Origin: Microcaldota archaeon
GTDB taxonomy: Archaea; Micrarchaeota; Micrarchaeia; Micrarchaeales; Micrarchaeaceae
DNA: 58,433 bases
Assembly (NCBI GenBank): GCA_030040895.1
Contig: JASHSJ010000002.1
Span: 1-58,433, forward strand
Reading direction: 5' to 3'
The translations under genes and the position numbers were made by a program. The notes beneath the pieces were generated by a model, which saw only the letters and a program-made list of their open reading frames with translations, did not search any database and was not told the origin of the DNA. Position 1 is the stretch's first letter; the number at the start of each line of letters is the position of its first letter. This document shows positions 40,919-49,667 of the stretch, in pieces.

Positions 40919-41658
40919 TGCAAATCAACAAGAACAAACTGCTGATGATGGCCGTGATTTTGCTAGAGATGGCCCTGACGGTTGCAGCGGTGTTTACGCT
41001 GAATGCGCTGCTTATCGTTGCGGCGCTGTGTGCGCTGCTGCTCCTCTTCTTTTTCTACAAGATGGGATACATAATAGAGGACTTCCTGTTCGTCCGCACG
41101 GGAATAGTCGAGGTCATAGGCCCGTACGAACTCTCGGGCAGCAGGAACTCGGCCTTCAGAAGGCTTGGAAGCGGGTTCAGCTGCATTGCGGTTGCGCTTC
41201 TAGAAGTCAACAACCATGATGAAGTGGACAGGAAGAAGATAGAAAATATCATAGCTCACTCTGGACATGCATTCAGGTTCGTCATGCAGGCGCGAAGGCA
41301 GGATATAAGCGGAATCACTGACGGGCTAAGGACGGGCATAAGTTCGCGCGAGATCCGGCTCGCTAGGCTGGGCAATTCGAAGAAGGATACGCAAACCGGC
41401 GAGCGCATAAGGCGGGAAATCGAGGTAATGAGGAACGACCTCAGGAGCATGGAGCAGGGAGAAGCGCCGATGGAGCTCATGTACTATCTCTGTGCAAGCG
41501 CGGAATCGGAGAGCGCCTACGCGGCTGAAGAAAGCGCGATATCGCACATCAGGGAACTCTCAAGCCAATTCGACGCCCTGCTCGGATCAAGGTCTAGAAT
41601 CCTGTCCGGCAGCGAGCTGGCGGATGTCATCTCGCTAGACGTGACGATGAAGCGGTGA
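40918..41658 (+). CDS. Membrane protein with soluble domain, T4SS-like operon
   Basis: The 246-residue protein has two close hydrophobic helices at about 8-50 (VirB3-like size), then a soluble alpha/beta region of about 190 residues with many Arg/Glu. The soluble part could match the N-terminal domain of VirB4/TrbE ATPases, here split from the ATPase made by the next gene. That reading is inference from order and size. It starts in a TGATG overlap with the previous gene and ends 4 nt before the next. Confidence 0.55.
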   Translation: MQINKNKLLMMAVILLEMALTVAAVFTLNALLIVAALCALLLLFFFYKMGYIIEDFLFVRTGIVEVIGPYELSGSRNSAFRRLGSGFSCIAVALLEVNNHDEVDRKKIENIIAHSGHAFRFVMQARRQDISGITDGLRTGISSREIRLARLGNSKKDTQTGERIRREIEVMRNDLRSMEQGEAPMELMYYLCASAESESAYAAEESAISHIRELSSQFDALLGSRSRILSGSELADVISLDVTMKR

Positions 41659-41662
41659 TACC

Positions 41663-42772
41663 TTGAAGATATCAAATTCAAAAATAGCTGGCTCGAAGAT
41701 TGCATTCCTTGCGATGTCAGAACCTAGATCATCGCTCTCCGGAGTGCTGGTAGGCCAAACATCTGTATACGGGAGCCATTTCTTCCTCGACAGCACGGCG
41801 TTGCTGAACAGGCACTTGGCCGTAATAGGCATGACGGGCAGCGGGAAAACCTATTTCTTGAAGAGCTACGTAACTAGATGCGTATCGCTAAAGGAATCAT
41901 CCTTGCTTGTCATCGACTGGAACGGCGAATACAGCGAGATGGTGGAATTCCTGGGCGGCAGGATTACCATGATATCGCGCGCATCGGAGCCCGAGATTGC
42001 GGCCGCGATGAATCTCAATGGAATATGCAGCGTATCATTCTCCGACATAAAAGACGACAGGGAGAAGAAGCTAGCCGGAGCCATTGCCATCAGGCTCATA
42101 GTCGACATGCTGCACAACATGGAAATAGACAACAGCAGGGAGCGCATAATACTGATCGATGAGGCGTGGAAGATAATAGGCGAAGATTCTCCTGTCATAC
42201 AGCTGTTCAGGGAGGGCAGGAAGTACGGGATATCAATATGCATAGCCACACAGCTTGTAAACGACATATTGAACGCCATAATAGCAAACTGCGCTTGCAT
42301 AGCGTTGTTCCGGCTGCAGATCCCCGATGACTACCAGTCGCTCGTATCATCCGGCATAATAAGTCAGGGAGAATGTGTGGCGCTGTCTGCGCTAAGGATG
42401 GGGGAATGCATGTTCCACATGGCGCGCAAGGACGGCGGAGGCACGGGAAATTTCATAATAAGAAGGGCTTTCGGGGTGTCAAACAAAAAACTCACGGTTA
42501 TTGGTGTCGCCATGAGATACGAGGTAACTGAGAAAAGGCTGGGAGATTCATTGCGCACGTTCACGGAGCCCGCAGTCGCGGCCAAGATAATGGATTACAT
42601 TATCTCGCACGGCTGGAGGGTGAGTTCAACGCAGCTCATAACAAAGATGGCTGAGCTGGGCCTGGAGCGCAAGGACGTAGTGCCTATCCTGAGGGCGTTC
42701 GGGGTAGATGACATAGAAATAGTCAGGTCCTACGAATCAGCGAAGGGCACGATAATAAACATTGAACGCTGA
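41663..42772 (+). CDS. VirB4/HerA-like transport ATPase
   Basis: The 369-residue ATPase has Walker A GMTGSGKT at 56-63 and Walker B LIDEAW at 164-169, the DEAW form typical of VirB4/TraC-type ATPases, plus a later ATQ sensor (SICIATQLVND). VirB4 proteins power pilus assembly and substrate transfer. HerA (DNA-end processing) is the main alternative, but no NurA lies nearby and the neighbours are membrane proteins. The start is TTG 41663 or ATG 41714, with an in-frame stop just upstream. A C-terminal helical domain follows the core. Confidence 0.82.
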   Translation: MKISNSKIAGSKIAFLAMSEPRSSLSGVLVGQTSVYGSHFFLDSTALLNRHLAVIGMTGSGKTYFLKSYVTRCVSLKESSLLVIDWNGEYSEMVEFLGGRITMISRASEPEIAAAMNLNGICSVSFSDIKDDREKKLAGAIAIRLIVDMLHNMEIDNSRERIILIDEAWKIIGEDSPVIQLFREGRKYGISICIATQLVNDILNAIIANCACIALFRLQIPDDYQSLVSSGIISQGECVALSALRMGECMFHMARKDGGGTGNFIIRRAFGVSNKKLTVIGVAMRYEVTEKRLGDSLRTFTEPAVAAKIMDYIISHGWRVSSTQLITKMAELGLERKDVVPILRAFGVDDIEIVRSYESAKGTIINIER

Positions 42773-42781
42773 TTGGCTTGC

Positions 42782-43993
42782 TCATGCCCGGTGCCTCAGG
42801 TTAGCCGTCGCGTTGACGCGCCATGCGTCCACGGTGGCGTTTGCGCTGGTATTTCTGGGCGGCATTATGATGTGGGGCGGGCCCGCAGGTCCCCCGATGG
42901 GCTGCGCAACTGTCGTGTTGTTCATCATGAACGGCCTGGGGCGTGCATGGAACATTATCATTGGAGGCACTGCATACGTTCCATTGAGAACCGCTATCCC
43001 ATTCCTGCTTATCTCAAGCTCGTAGTAGCTGGGCAGGGGCAGCGGACCAGCTTGTTCGCTGCCGTTGAGCGTCATGTGGACGCGCTTCTGGAAATCGAGG
43101 CTGAAATTGCTGCAGTTGAGAATCCCGTACGCGCCAATGCTGAACGACTGCGGGCCGCCGTGCAGCTTCTCGAACGTGACTACTGGAAGAAGCACTATGG
43201 TATCGTTTGAAGTTATGTGAATCGAAGCCGATAGGTTGACATCCAGATTGATCCAGTTTGCACTGCCGTTTGTTATGTTAAAGAGCCCGTATATGTCTAT
43301 CGTTTGCGTGGGCACGAACACGCTTGTGGCATTTCCATTCAGCACAGCGCTGGCATTGACCACATCAAGCCTCAGCGTATCGTAAGTCCCGGCAGGTATG
43401 TTTGCCCCTGACACCACCTCTGATATATTGTCCAACTCTACCAGGTCTACGGTCTTAGTGCCATTGAATACTACATACCACTTGCCGTCCGTGCTGTGCA
43501 CCAGCAACGATGATATTGTTATGTTTAGATCGTCAAGTTGCGGCGTTGTTGGGGCATCCGATATGCTGAATACTGTTGTTCCCGCCGCAACTGTGTTACC
43601 CGGAGCAAGGTACTGCCCCGCGGATATGTAGGGTTGGGCTGGGGTGCCCTGAGGACCGTTGGCGTATATACCCCACACCGCGAGAGCAGCCAATAGGAGC
43701 AGCGCGATTATTCCCATGAACTTGTATGGAGAATTAAGCATGATCCTTGAAGATTGCGCTGGATACCTTTCTGCTTCAAAGCCCTTGAAGCTTGGATCGA
43801 GCTCGTAGTACTTCCACTTCCTTGCATACGCGCTATCAACCTGCCGTATCGCATGCATCTCAAGTAGCTCGTTTATGTGCTGGTTCATCGTTGATGGCGC
43901 GAGGTCTAGCGCCCTGCAGAGATCTGTAAGCGTCATCTTCTTTTCGGACAGCATTTTGAGCATTTTGTTTTTTGTGACTAGCGGTTCCCTCAT
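42782..43993 (-). CDS. Membrane-tethered winged-helix regulator with DUF4382-like outer domain
   Basis: The 403-residue protein has an N-terminal ArsR/MarR-type winged helix (about 8-66, LTDLCRALDLAPSTMNQHI), one membrane helix (about 91-110), and a large extracellular domain. The outer domain resembles DUF4382: SDAPTTPQLDDLNITI, WYVVFNGTKTVDLVEL and IPAGTYDTLRLDV. The C-terminus is Pro/Met-rich. Domain order suggests a one-component sensor that binds DNA in response to an outside signal. It converges on the T4SS-like operon with a 9-nt gap. A TATA-like sequence is near 44024-44034. Confidence 0.75.
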   Translation of the reverse strand: MREPLVTKNKMLKMLSEKKMTLTDLCRALDLAPSTMNQHINELLEMHAIRQVDSAYARKWKYYELDPSFKGFEAERYPAQSSRIMLNSPYKFMGIIALLLLAALAVWGIYANGPQGTPAQPYISAGQYLAPGNTVAAGTTVFSISDAPTTPQLDDLNITISSLLVHSTDGKWYVVFNGTKTVDLVELDNISEVVSGANIPAGTYDTLRLDVVNASAVLNGNATSVFVPTQTIDIYGLFNITNGSANWINLDVNLSASIHITSNDTIVLLPVVTFEKLHGGPQSFSIGAYGILNCSNFSLDFQKRVHMTLNGSEQAGPLPLPSYYELEISRNGIAVLNGTYAVPPMIMFHARPRPFMMNNTTVAQPIGGPAGPPHIIMPPRNTSANATVDAWRVNATANLRHRA

Positions 43994-44096
43994 GTTAATC
44001 TGAATATCCTTTACTCCCCAACTAATAAAAAGGGTGCCATGATGTTTCGGTTATGGTTCGGTATTAGTCCAACCCGGCGATGTCAGGATAAGAAAA

Positions 44097-44783
44097 TTAC
44101 TCCTTGCTTGTCATCGCAACCTTCTGTGCGTTCTTCATCGATTCCACGTTCAGGAGCGCCCTGTATGTAGCCAGGAGAACGTTGTACTTTGTCCTTGTCC
44201 TGCCCCTTGAGAAACTCCATAGGTCCTTAACCCCTCCCAGCCTCAGCATCTTCTTGATCGGGTCGCTCGCCACAAGGCCCAGCCCCCTGGGCGCTGGCTT
44301 GAGTATGACCTGGACGCTGCCGCACCTTCCTTTTGCTATGACTGGAAGGCTGTGGCCAAGCCCGCAGGCGCACTGCCATGACCCGCACCCCATGACTATT
44401 GGTATTATGTTGAACTTGGCGGATTTTATCGCAGCATCGATCGCTGCCTTGACTTCCGGATCCTTGCCGGCCCCCATGCCGACGTGGCCCTTCCCGTCCC
44501 CAACAACTGCAGTTGCCCTGTACTTCTGCTTCCTGTTGTTCTTCGTCATCCTCTGGACGCTGAGTATTTCTATGACCTCGTTCTTGAGGTCAGGAAGAAG
44601 CGCGTCTATTATCTCGACCTCTTCTATGCGCTTGCCTTCGTGGAATATCTGCTCTATCGAGGTTATCTCGTGGCTCTTGACCTTCTTGCCTACCATGGTT
44701 TTCGGCTCCCATCCCTCGATGTTGAACCTCGGCTTTTCCTCGTCCCTGTTGTAATTCCTTCTTCCTCCGTACAAATCATGCAC
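44097..44783 (-). CDS. rps5: Ribosomal protein uS5
   Basis: The 228-residue protein has the double-stranded-RNA-like domain of S5 (KYRATAVVGDGKGHVGMGAGK) and the C-terminal domain with PAPRGLGLVAS. It shapes the decoding-centre side of the small subunit. The start appears to be GTG 44783, overlapping the uL18 stop by 8 nt. It is the last gene of the operon; uL30 and uL15, which usually follow in archaea, are absent here. Confidence 0.95.
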   Translation of the reverse strand: MHDLYGGRRNYNRDEEKPRFNIEGWEPKTMVGKKVKSHEITSIEQIFHEGKRIEEVEIIDALLPDLKNEVIEILSVQRMTKNNRKQKYRATAVVGDGKGHVGMGAGKDPEVKAAIDAAIKSAKFNIIPIVMGCGSWQCACGLGHSLPVIAKGRCGSVQVILKPAPRGLGLVASDPIKKMLRLGGVKDLWSFSRGRTRTKYNVLLATYRALLNVESMKNAQKVAMTSKE

Positions 44784-45342
44784 CTATCTTCTTCTTTGCC
44801 TGCTCGAACGCGTGTTTGATAGACTCGGGCGAAAATCCCGACCTTGTATATGCGGCGAACTGCCTTTTATATGCATCTGAATCTCCCTTTATAGAGCCGG
44901 CGTACCCGGCTATGTGCTCGCCGCTGATCCTCTTCTCGTCAGCCTCTATGCCACTGACTATCTTCAACCCGGAATCGATTGATCCCTTTGCGGCTGCAAA
45001 TACTACCGATGACTTTATCGGCTTGTACAGGCCGGTGTCGAGAACATACTGCGATTCCTTTAGGCCCTTAGCCTTCTTTGCTAGCAAGCATCCGGTCAGA
45101 TACGCTGTTGGCATGTTGCTTCTCGGCTGCCATGAGAACTCGCTGAGCTCGCCGGATCTCGCGCTCACGACCACTCTGTCGCCCTTCTCCGAATATTCGA
45201 CTATCTGCATGATTATGCCGCGGTTGCTCTTCCTGACTACAACCCTTGGCAGTCCGCTCTTCAGCATCGCAATCCTCCTGGTGTAGTTTGTCGTCGAGTC
45301 TCTTCTTCTCCTCCTTATCATCTTGTATTTCATGGATATCAT
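44776..45342 (-). CDS. rpl18: Ribosomal protein uL18
   Basis: The 188-residue protein has the 5S-rRNA-binding N-terminus RRRRRDSTTNYTRR and the core with YLTGCLLAKKA and LDTGLYKP. It anchors 5S rRNA in the large subunit. Start ATG 45342 overlaps the eL19 stop as ATGA. Confidence 0.95.
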   Translation of the reverse strand: MISMKYKMIRRRRRDSTTNYTRRIAMLKSGLPRVVVRKSNRGIIMQIVEYSEKGDRVVVSARSGELSEFSWQPRSNMPTAYLTGCLLAKKAKGLKESQYVLDTGLYKPIKSSVVFAAAKGSIDSGLKIVSGIEADEKRISGEHIAGYAGSIKGDSDAYKRQFAAYTRSGFSPESIKHAFEQAKKKIGA

Positions 45343-45812
45343 GCGTGTTTTAGTTGCTTGAGCCTATCCGGCGCTATCGCAACTCCCCTCCCGGTTATGT
45401 TGCTGAGCAGCGATGCCTTGCTTGAGAACACTCCTCCTCTTACGAGCTTGTAGAGCGCCTTGAACTGCACATTTGTTATCGTTCCATCATTCTTGAGCTT
45501 GAACAGAACTCTCCTCTGCCCCCTGACCGCCTTGCTGTATTCTATGCTCCTCCTCGCATTCATTGTTCCCTTCTTCCTTCCGGGGCCCCTCTTCCTTCCC
45601 TGCATGCGCTTCTTCTTCAGTATCTTGGAATACAGGCTCATCTGTATCTTCCGTTTCTGCGCAAATACCTTGCCCTCGCTTATGAGCTTCTTGACGTCAT
45701 CGCGGGTTATCGCCTGCGCCGCCTCCTTCTCGGCATCGGGCTTTATCCTTATGGCGCTCTCGCCCCTTCCCAGTATGTCAGATGCAACTCTCTTTGTAAG
45801 GCTTATAGTCAT
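45339..45812 (-). CDS. rpl19e: Ribosomal protein eL19
   Basis: The 157-residue archaeal/eukaryotic protein has KRVASDILGRGESAIRI, the basic loop GRKRGPGRKKGTMNAR and LYKLVRGGVF. It is a large-subunit protein with a long basic helix. Start overlaps the eL32 stop as ATGA. Confidence 0.95.
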   Translation of the reverse strand: MTISLTKRVASDILGRGESAIRIKPDAEKEAAQAITRDDVKKLISEGKVFAQKRKIQMSLYSKILKKKRMQGRKRGPGRKKGTMNARRSIEYSKAVRGQRRVLFKLKNDGTITNVQFKALYKLVRGGVFSSKASLLSNITGRGVAIAPDRLKQLKHA

Positions 45813-46177
45813 GAGGAAACACCATTGGTCACGTTTATGCCGTTGTCCGTTGCGAGCTTGCTAAGCTCGGCCTTCTTGCGCCTGGAAAGCGCTCCAGAGA
45901 GCGTTATCTCGTATCCCTTTTCCGCACCGCTGATTATCTCGCGCAGCTGTTCTGTGTTGTATACCATGATGGCCCTGTTGCCGCTGGCCCTGATGCCCCT
46001 GATGCTTTCCGGATTTCTGTAGCCGATCGTGGGCTCTGCTCCCGCGAAACTCTTCTTGACGCGCTTCTTGCTGTCTATTCCGCGCTGCTTCCTCCATCTC
46101 TCCTTGACTCTAGACCTGCTCTTCGCCCCGGCATTTGGCACGTTGAACCTCGGATGCCCTTTCTTCTTCATAATCAT
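45809..46177 (-). CDS. rpl32e: Ribosomal protein eL32
   Basis: The 122-residue protein shows WRKQRGIDSKKR, PTIGYRNPESIRG and a C-terminal ILSGALSRRKK-like segment of eL32. Start is ATG 46177 or ATG 46171. It lies 7 nt after the uL6 gene. Confidence 0.94.
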   Translation of the reverse strand: MIMKKKGHPRFNVPNAGAKSRSRVKERWRKQRGIDSKKRVKKSFAGAEPTIGYRNPESIRGIRASGNRAIMVYNTEQLREIISGAEKGYEITLSGALSRRKKAELSKLATDNGINVTNGVSS

Positions 46178-46184
46178 TATATCA

Positions 46185-46706
46185 TCATTCTATTGCATAG
46201 TAGAGCCCATCCTGGAATATGCGCTCGTCTTTCTTCCTTATCTTGCATGCCTTCCTTATGTTTGCTGCGGTTTGTGAAACGTCGTCCTTGCTAGTTCCGT
46301 AGATGCGCACTGCCTGGCCCTTGACCTCGACTTTCGTAGATCCGGCAATCGCTGCAGTCCTTGGGGCCCTCTCGCCTATTAGATTCTTTATGAGTATCAC
46401 ATTGCCCTTTGTCTCGACCGTGGCCGGGAAGTGCGCGAACACCACCTGCATGTTCTTCTCGTAGTGCTTTGTCACGCCGTCCACATCGTTCTGTATTTCC
46501 TTTGCGAGCGCCTTCTCCGCAAGCGCCCCCTTCATCTCTTGAGCCTTCTCCTTAGTGTGGTCTATCACTACCTTGCTTCCCTCCCTCTTCACGCTGAGCA
46601 GGGAGTCGTTGTAGCTCCTCGTGTTCGCCCCCAGGCTTCCCTTTGTGCTGATCTCGGTGCCCTTGATTTCCACCTGAACCCCATTTGGCACTTCTATCTG
46701 TATCAT
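46185..46706 (-). CDS. rpl6: Ribosomal protein uL6
   Basis: The 173-residue protein has two repeated L6 beta-sheet domains, with VEIKGTEISTKGSLG at the start and VEVKGQAVRIYG in the second. It binds near the sarcin-ricin loop of the large subunit. It lies 8 nt after the uS8 gene. Confidence 0.93.
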   Translation of the reverse strand: MIQIEVPNGVQVEIKGTEISTKGSLGANTRSYNDSLLSVKREGSKVVIDHTKEKAQEMKGALAEKALAKEIQNDVDGVTKHYEKNMQVVFAHFPATVETKGNVILIKNLIGERAPRTAAIAGSTKVEVKGQAVRIYGTSKDDVSQTAANIRKACKIRKKDERIFQDGLYYAIE

Positions 46707-46714
46707 GATATCAT

Positions 46715-47110
46715 CTAGTAAACGAACGCTACCAGCCTTCCTCCGACCGATTGCTCTTTTGCCTGCTTGTTTGTCAACATGCCCTTCGAAGTTGAGAGTA
46801 TCAGTATTCCGAAGTCTCTGCTAGGTATGTATCTCATTTCATACTTCTGTATGTCGGTCATCTTTACCGAATATCGCGGCTTTATTACCCCGATGGCATT
46901 GATCCTGTTTGAAAGCTGGACCTTCAGCCTCGGTATCTTGCCGTCCATGAATTCGGCGTAGTTTCCTATGTACGATTCCCTCTTCATGACGTCGAGTATG
47001 GCACGTATCATCTTTGTCGAATGGAGCGTGCACTCCTTCCTGCCTATGCGCTCGTTCGTCTTTATGGTGTTTATTGCATCAGCTATACTGTCTACCATCT
47101 TATCAGCCAT
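46715..47110 (-). CDS. rps8: Ribosomal protein uS8
   Basis: Starting at ATG 47110 the protein is 131 residues, the usual archaeal length: [15 protein letters not shown] near the N-terminus and [17 protein letters not shown] at the C-terminus. The longer frame to 47173 reads through the uS14 gene and is unsupported. The start overlaps the end of uS14 by 8 nt. Confidence 0.95.
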   Translation of the reverse strand: MADKMVDSIADAINTIKTNERIGRKECTLHSTKMIRAILDVMKRESYIGNYAEFMDGKIPRLKVQLSNRINAIGVIKPRYSVKMTDIQKYEMRYIPSRDFGILILSTSKGMLTNKQAKEQSVGGRLVAFVY

Positions 47111-47261
47111 ATTTGTTGAATCCAAGGTCCTTGGCGGATTCCCTGAAGCACCTCCTGCATATGTTGAGGCCATGAGACCTGATAAGTGCCCTTGCGTTGC
47201 CGCACAGCCTGCACTTCCTGTTGCCCTTGCCCTTGAACTTATCTTCTATCCTTACTTTCAT
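47103..47261 (-). CDS. rps14: Ribosomal protein uS14, zinc-binding type (52 aa)
   Basis: A 52-codon gene from ATG 47261 to TGA at 47103. It encodes a zinc-binding S14 with CRLCG at residues 17-21, ICRRC at 34-38 and the ending [12 protein letters not shown]. Length and CxxC pair match the archaeal short form. It fits exactly between uL5 and uS8, where uS14 belongs in the archaeal order. Confidence 0.96.
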   Translation of the reverse strand: MKVRIEDKFKGKGNRKCRLCGNARALIRSHGLNICRRCFRESAKDLGFNKYG

Positions 47262-47265
47262 AATA

Positions 47266-47781
47266 TCATTCCGCCAAATCAACAGAGAATTCCTTCTTGA
47301 GATATTCCTGTATTTCGCCCCTTGCTATGTTCCTGTGCCTTTCCGGAATCTGCGCCCTTTTCCTCTTCCTTAGCGCTACCCTCAGGCCCTTTCTTCTGAA
47401 TGAAAGGTTAACATTCATTCCGAGCATTCCTATCTTTGGATCATATTTTATCCCGCTTATGTCTATGTATTCACGAATACCGAAGCTTACGCTGTTGTCA
47501 GCTATGGAACTCTGCTTTATTCTGTTGTCTATTGATTCGAAGAGCCTCTTTGCCAGCGGCATTATCTGATCTCCTCTCACCGTCACGAATGCGCCTATCT
47601 GATGCCCCTTTGATATCTTGAATGCGGGATTCCTTTTCTTCGCGGCTGCCTGGGAGGGCTTCCTGCCAGTGAGCAGTTCTAGCAGCTTGGCTGCGCTCTG
47701 GTTCCTGGCCTGCTCTCCACCGGTGCCTATGTTGACCACGAGCTTGTCTATCATGATTTCTTTCATCGGATTATTCTCCAT
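47266..47781 (-). CDS. rpl5: Ribosomal protein uL5
   Basis: The 171-residue protein has [27 protein letters not shown] and [16 protein letters not shown], all typical of archaeal L5, which binds 5S rRNA and P-site tRNA. It starts 4 nt after eS4. Downstream uS14 begins 4 nt after its stop. Confidence 0.96.
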   Translation of the reverse strand: MENNPMKEIMIDKLVVNIGTGGEQARNQSAAKLLELLTGRKPSQAAAKKRNPAFKISKGHQIGAFVTVRGDQIMPLAKRLFESIDNRIKQSSIADNSVSFGIREYIDISGIKYDPKIGMLGMNVNLSFRRKGLRVALRKRKRAQIPERHRNIARGEIQEYLKKEFSVDLAE

Positions 47782-47785
47782 AGTC

Positions 47786-48460
47786 TCAGCCGTTCACCAT
47801 TATGTTCTTGACCAAGGTTTCAAAAGCGTCCCCGGATCCGGGAGCTATCAGCACCGTAGCCCTTATGTTCATCGACCCTTTCTTTATCTCCTTTATCTTG
47901 CCGGCTGTGCCGACGTGAACTCCGCCTATTACCGTGCATTCTGCGCCCACCCTCATCTGCATGACCTTCTTTATCTTTCCATTTTCAAGGACCACAGAGT
48001 CGTTAACGTGGATGTCGTTGCTTGCCACAACATTGCTGCCGTCGTGCAGCCTGGCCATGAGCGATCCTTTCTTCGTCCTGTACTTGCCAAGTACCCTCAG
48101 CAGCCTAGATTTCTCGCTGGTTTCTTCAAACTTTATCTTGCCAAGCGCGTCTATCCCAGCCGAATATGACTTGTGCTCCTTCGGAAGCTCTATCACATCA
48201 TTGAGCCCGACCGGATACTTCGGCTCGCTTACTGCCCTTCCATTTACTAGTATGGCCCCGGACTTCAGGAGCTTGCCGGCCTCGCCCTTTGTGCTTGCGA
48301 TATCCATCTTCTTTAGCGCATGCTCTATCGCGACGCTAGTCTGCAGCGTGTGCCTCCCGGGATTGGGCTTGAGCACATAGTAGTTCGCCTTCCTCTGTAC
48401 ACCGAAGTACTTCGGTGCCGCTATGCTTTTCATGTGCCTTGTGCTTCCCTTGTTAGCCAT
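47786..48460 (-). CDS. rps4e: Ribosomal protein eS4
   Basis: From ATG 48460 the protein is 224 residues: KGSTRHMKSIAAPKY at the N-terminus, an S4-type RNA-binding domain with LLKSGAILVNGR, and a C-terminal KOW-like part (VGTAGKIKEIKKGSM). ATGs at 48469 and 48466 are possible earlier starts, but the family begins close to the MANKGS position. Confidence 0.95.
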   Translation of the reverse strand: MANKGSTRHMKSIAAPKYFGVQRKANYYVLKPNPGRHTLQTSVAIEHALKKMDIASTKGEAGKLLKSGAILVNGRAVSEPKYPVGLNDVIELPKEHKSYSAGIDALGKIKFEETSEKSRLLRVLGKYRTKKGSLMARLHDGSNVVASNDIHVNDSVVLENGKIKKVMQMRVGAECTVIGGVHVGTAGKIKEIKKGSMNIRATVLIAPGSGDAFETLVKNIMVNG

Positions 48461-48474
48461 AAACATCATTCATT

Positions 48475-48945
48475 CTATTTCTGCGCCATAACGGCTTCCT
48501 GCACAGGAGGGGCGGCAGCCGGAGCCGGCAGCTGCGGCTGTTCCTTCTTCTCTGGCGCTTTCTCTGGCTGCTTGGGCTGGACCGCAAGCTTCAGCTTTGC
48601 TGCCCTGATCTTGTCAGAAAGATTAAGATCAGTTATGTAAACGTTGCTTGTGCTTACAGAGACTGCGAGTTCCTTGCCCCTTGCGTTCTTTCTTGACAGC
48701 GAGTCTACTCTTATCCTTCCTGTCCTTAGATTCACTCCGGTAACCTTTCCTGTTGTTCCTCTCTTCGCGCCGCTCATTACCTTTATCGTATCTCCTTTTA
48801 CTATCTGGACCGTCCTCCTGCTCAGCCTGAGCTTTGCCCTGAGCGCCTTGTCTACGTGGGCATGGGCAAAATGCTGCCTGACGTGCATGGGCGCGTTAAA
48901 CCTGAACTTCCTCTGAATCCTTGGCTTGCTGCTCTGAATCATCAT
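48475..48945 (-). CDS. rpl24: Ribosomal protein uL24 with Pro/Gln/Ala-rich C-terminal tail
   Basis: The 156-residue protein has the archaeal N-terminus (RKFRFNAPMHVRQ, then LRAKLRLSRRTVQI) and a KOW domain (VKGDTIKVMSGAKRGTTGKV). About 38 extra residues at the end (QPKQPEKAPEKKEQPQ and on) are low-complexity and not part of the usual fold. Start overlaps the uL14 stop by 4 nt. Confidence 0.94.
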   Translation of the reverse strand: MMIQSSKPRIQRKFRFNAPMHVRQHFAHAHVDKALRAKLRLSRRTVQIVKGDTIKVMSGAKRGTTGKVTGVNLRTGRIRVDSLSRKNARGKELAVSVSTSNVYITDLNLSDKIRAAKLKLAVQPKQPEKAPEKKEQPQLPAPAAAPPVQEAVMAQK

Positions 48946-49340
48946 ACCACCCTCGAGGCTATTCCAGCCAGCTTTATGTATCGTTCTACTACCTCCCTCG
49001 CCATAGCCCCCTTGACCTCGGTTCCTATGGGTAAATTAGCATCACTGACAAGCATTGCGGCATTATCCTCAAACCTGACTCTCAGCCCGCTGGCCCTCCT
49101 TATGTCCTTCTTCTGCCTTATTATTACAGCCCTTACCTTCTTCTTTATGTAAGCGGGATTTCCACTCTTGACCGACGCCATGACAAGGTCACCAATGCCG
49201 CATCCGGCCAGCCTCTTCCTGTGGCCCGCCTTGCCTATCTTGTTTATTATCATCAGGGTTTTCGCTCCGCTGTTGTCCGCGCACGTTAGCACCGACCCTG
49301 GAACCAGTCCCTTTGATATTCTTGTTGATAGTCCTTTCAT
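48942..49340 (-). CDS. rpl14: Ribosomal protein uL14
   Basis: From ATG 49340 the protein is 132 residues, the usual length, with GSVLTCADNSGAKTL, GCGIGDLVMASVKSG and VVERYIKLAGIASRVV. A GTG at 49349 would extend it by three residues into uS17. The ATG follows the uS17 stop by one base. Confidence 0.95.
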   Translation of the reverse strand: MKGLSTRISKGLVPGSVLTCADNSGAKTLMIINKIGKAGHRKRLAGCGIGDLVMASVKSGNPAYIKKKVRAVIIRQKKDIRRASGLRVRFEDNAAMLVSDANLPIGTEVKGAMAREVVERYIKLAGIASRVV

Positions 49341-49341
49341 T

Positions 49342-49650
49342 TTAGGCACCCTGCTGTTCGCTCCTCCTTGACAAAATCTTTGTGACTACGAATGACTTTG
49401 TCTTGCTGAGCTTCCTCGTTTCCTGTATCTCAACCTGATCTCCATATCTTGCACTCATGCATGGTGGATTGTGGGCGTGAATCTTCGAATTCTTCCTGAG
49501 CGACCTCTGGTACTTTGACAGAACCACCGTGTATGGCCTCTCGACTACAACTGTGCCCTTCATCTTATCGCTGACAACTGTGCCTTCCAGCCTATACCCA
49601 TGGGTCTTCAGCTCGCCGTGAGCGGGGCATCTAGGATCTTTGCATTCCAT
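49342..49650 (-). CDS. rps17: Ribosomal protein uS17
   Basis: The 102-residue protein has the archaeal N-terminal CxxxxCPAHG segment, LEGTVVSDKMKGTVVVER and the KIHAHNPPC motif of S17. It binds 16S rRNA early in small-subunit assembly. It follows rnp1 by 17 nt. Confidence 0.95.
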   Translation of the reverse strand: MECKDPRCPAHGELKTHGYRLEGTVVSDKMKGTVVVERPYTVVLSKYQRSLRKNSKIHAHNPPCMSARYGDQVEIQETRKLSKTKSFVVTKILSRRSEQQGA

Positions 49651-49667
49651 GCAAATCGCGCTGATAG

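Noticed and set aside
41663-42772. HerA DNA-repair helicase
   Set aside because: No NurA, Mre11 or Rad50 gene is nearby; the DEAW Walker B and membrane-protein neighbours favour a VirB4-like role, though this is not proven.
47111-47173. Longer uS8 start
   Set aside because: This part is the out-of-frame overlap with uS14, and uS8 normally begins at the MADKM position.
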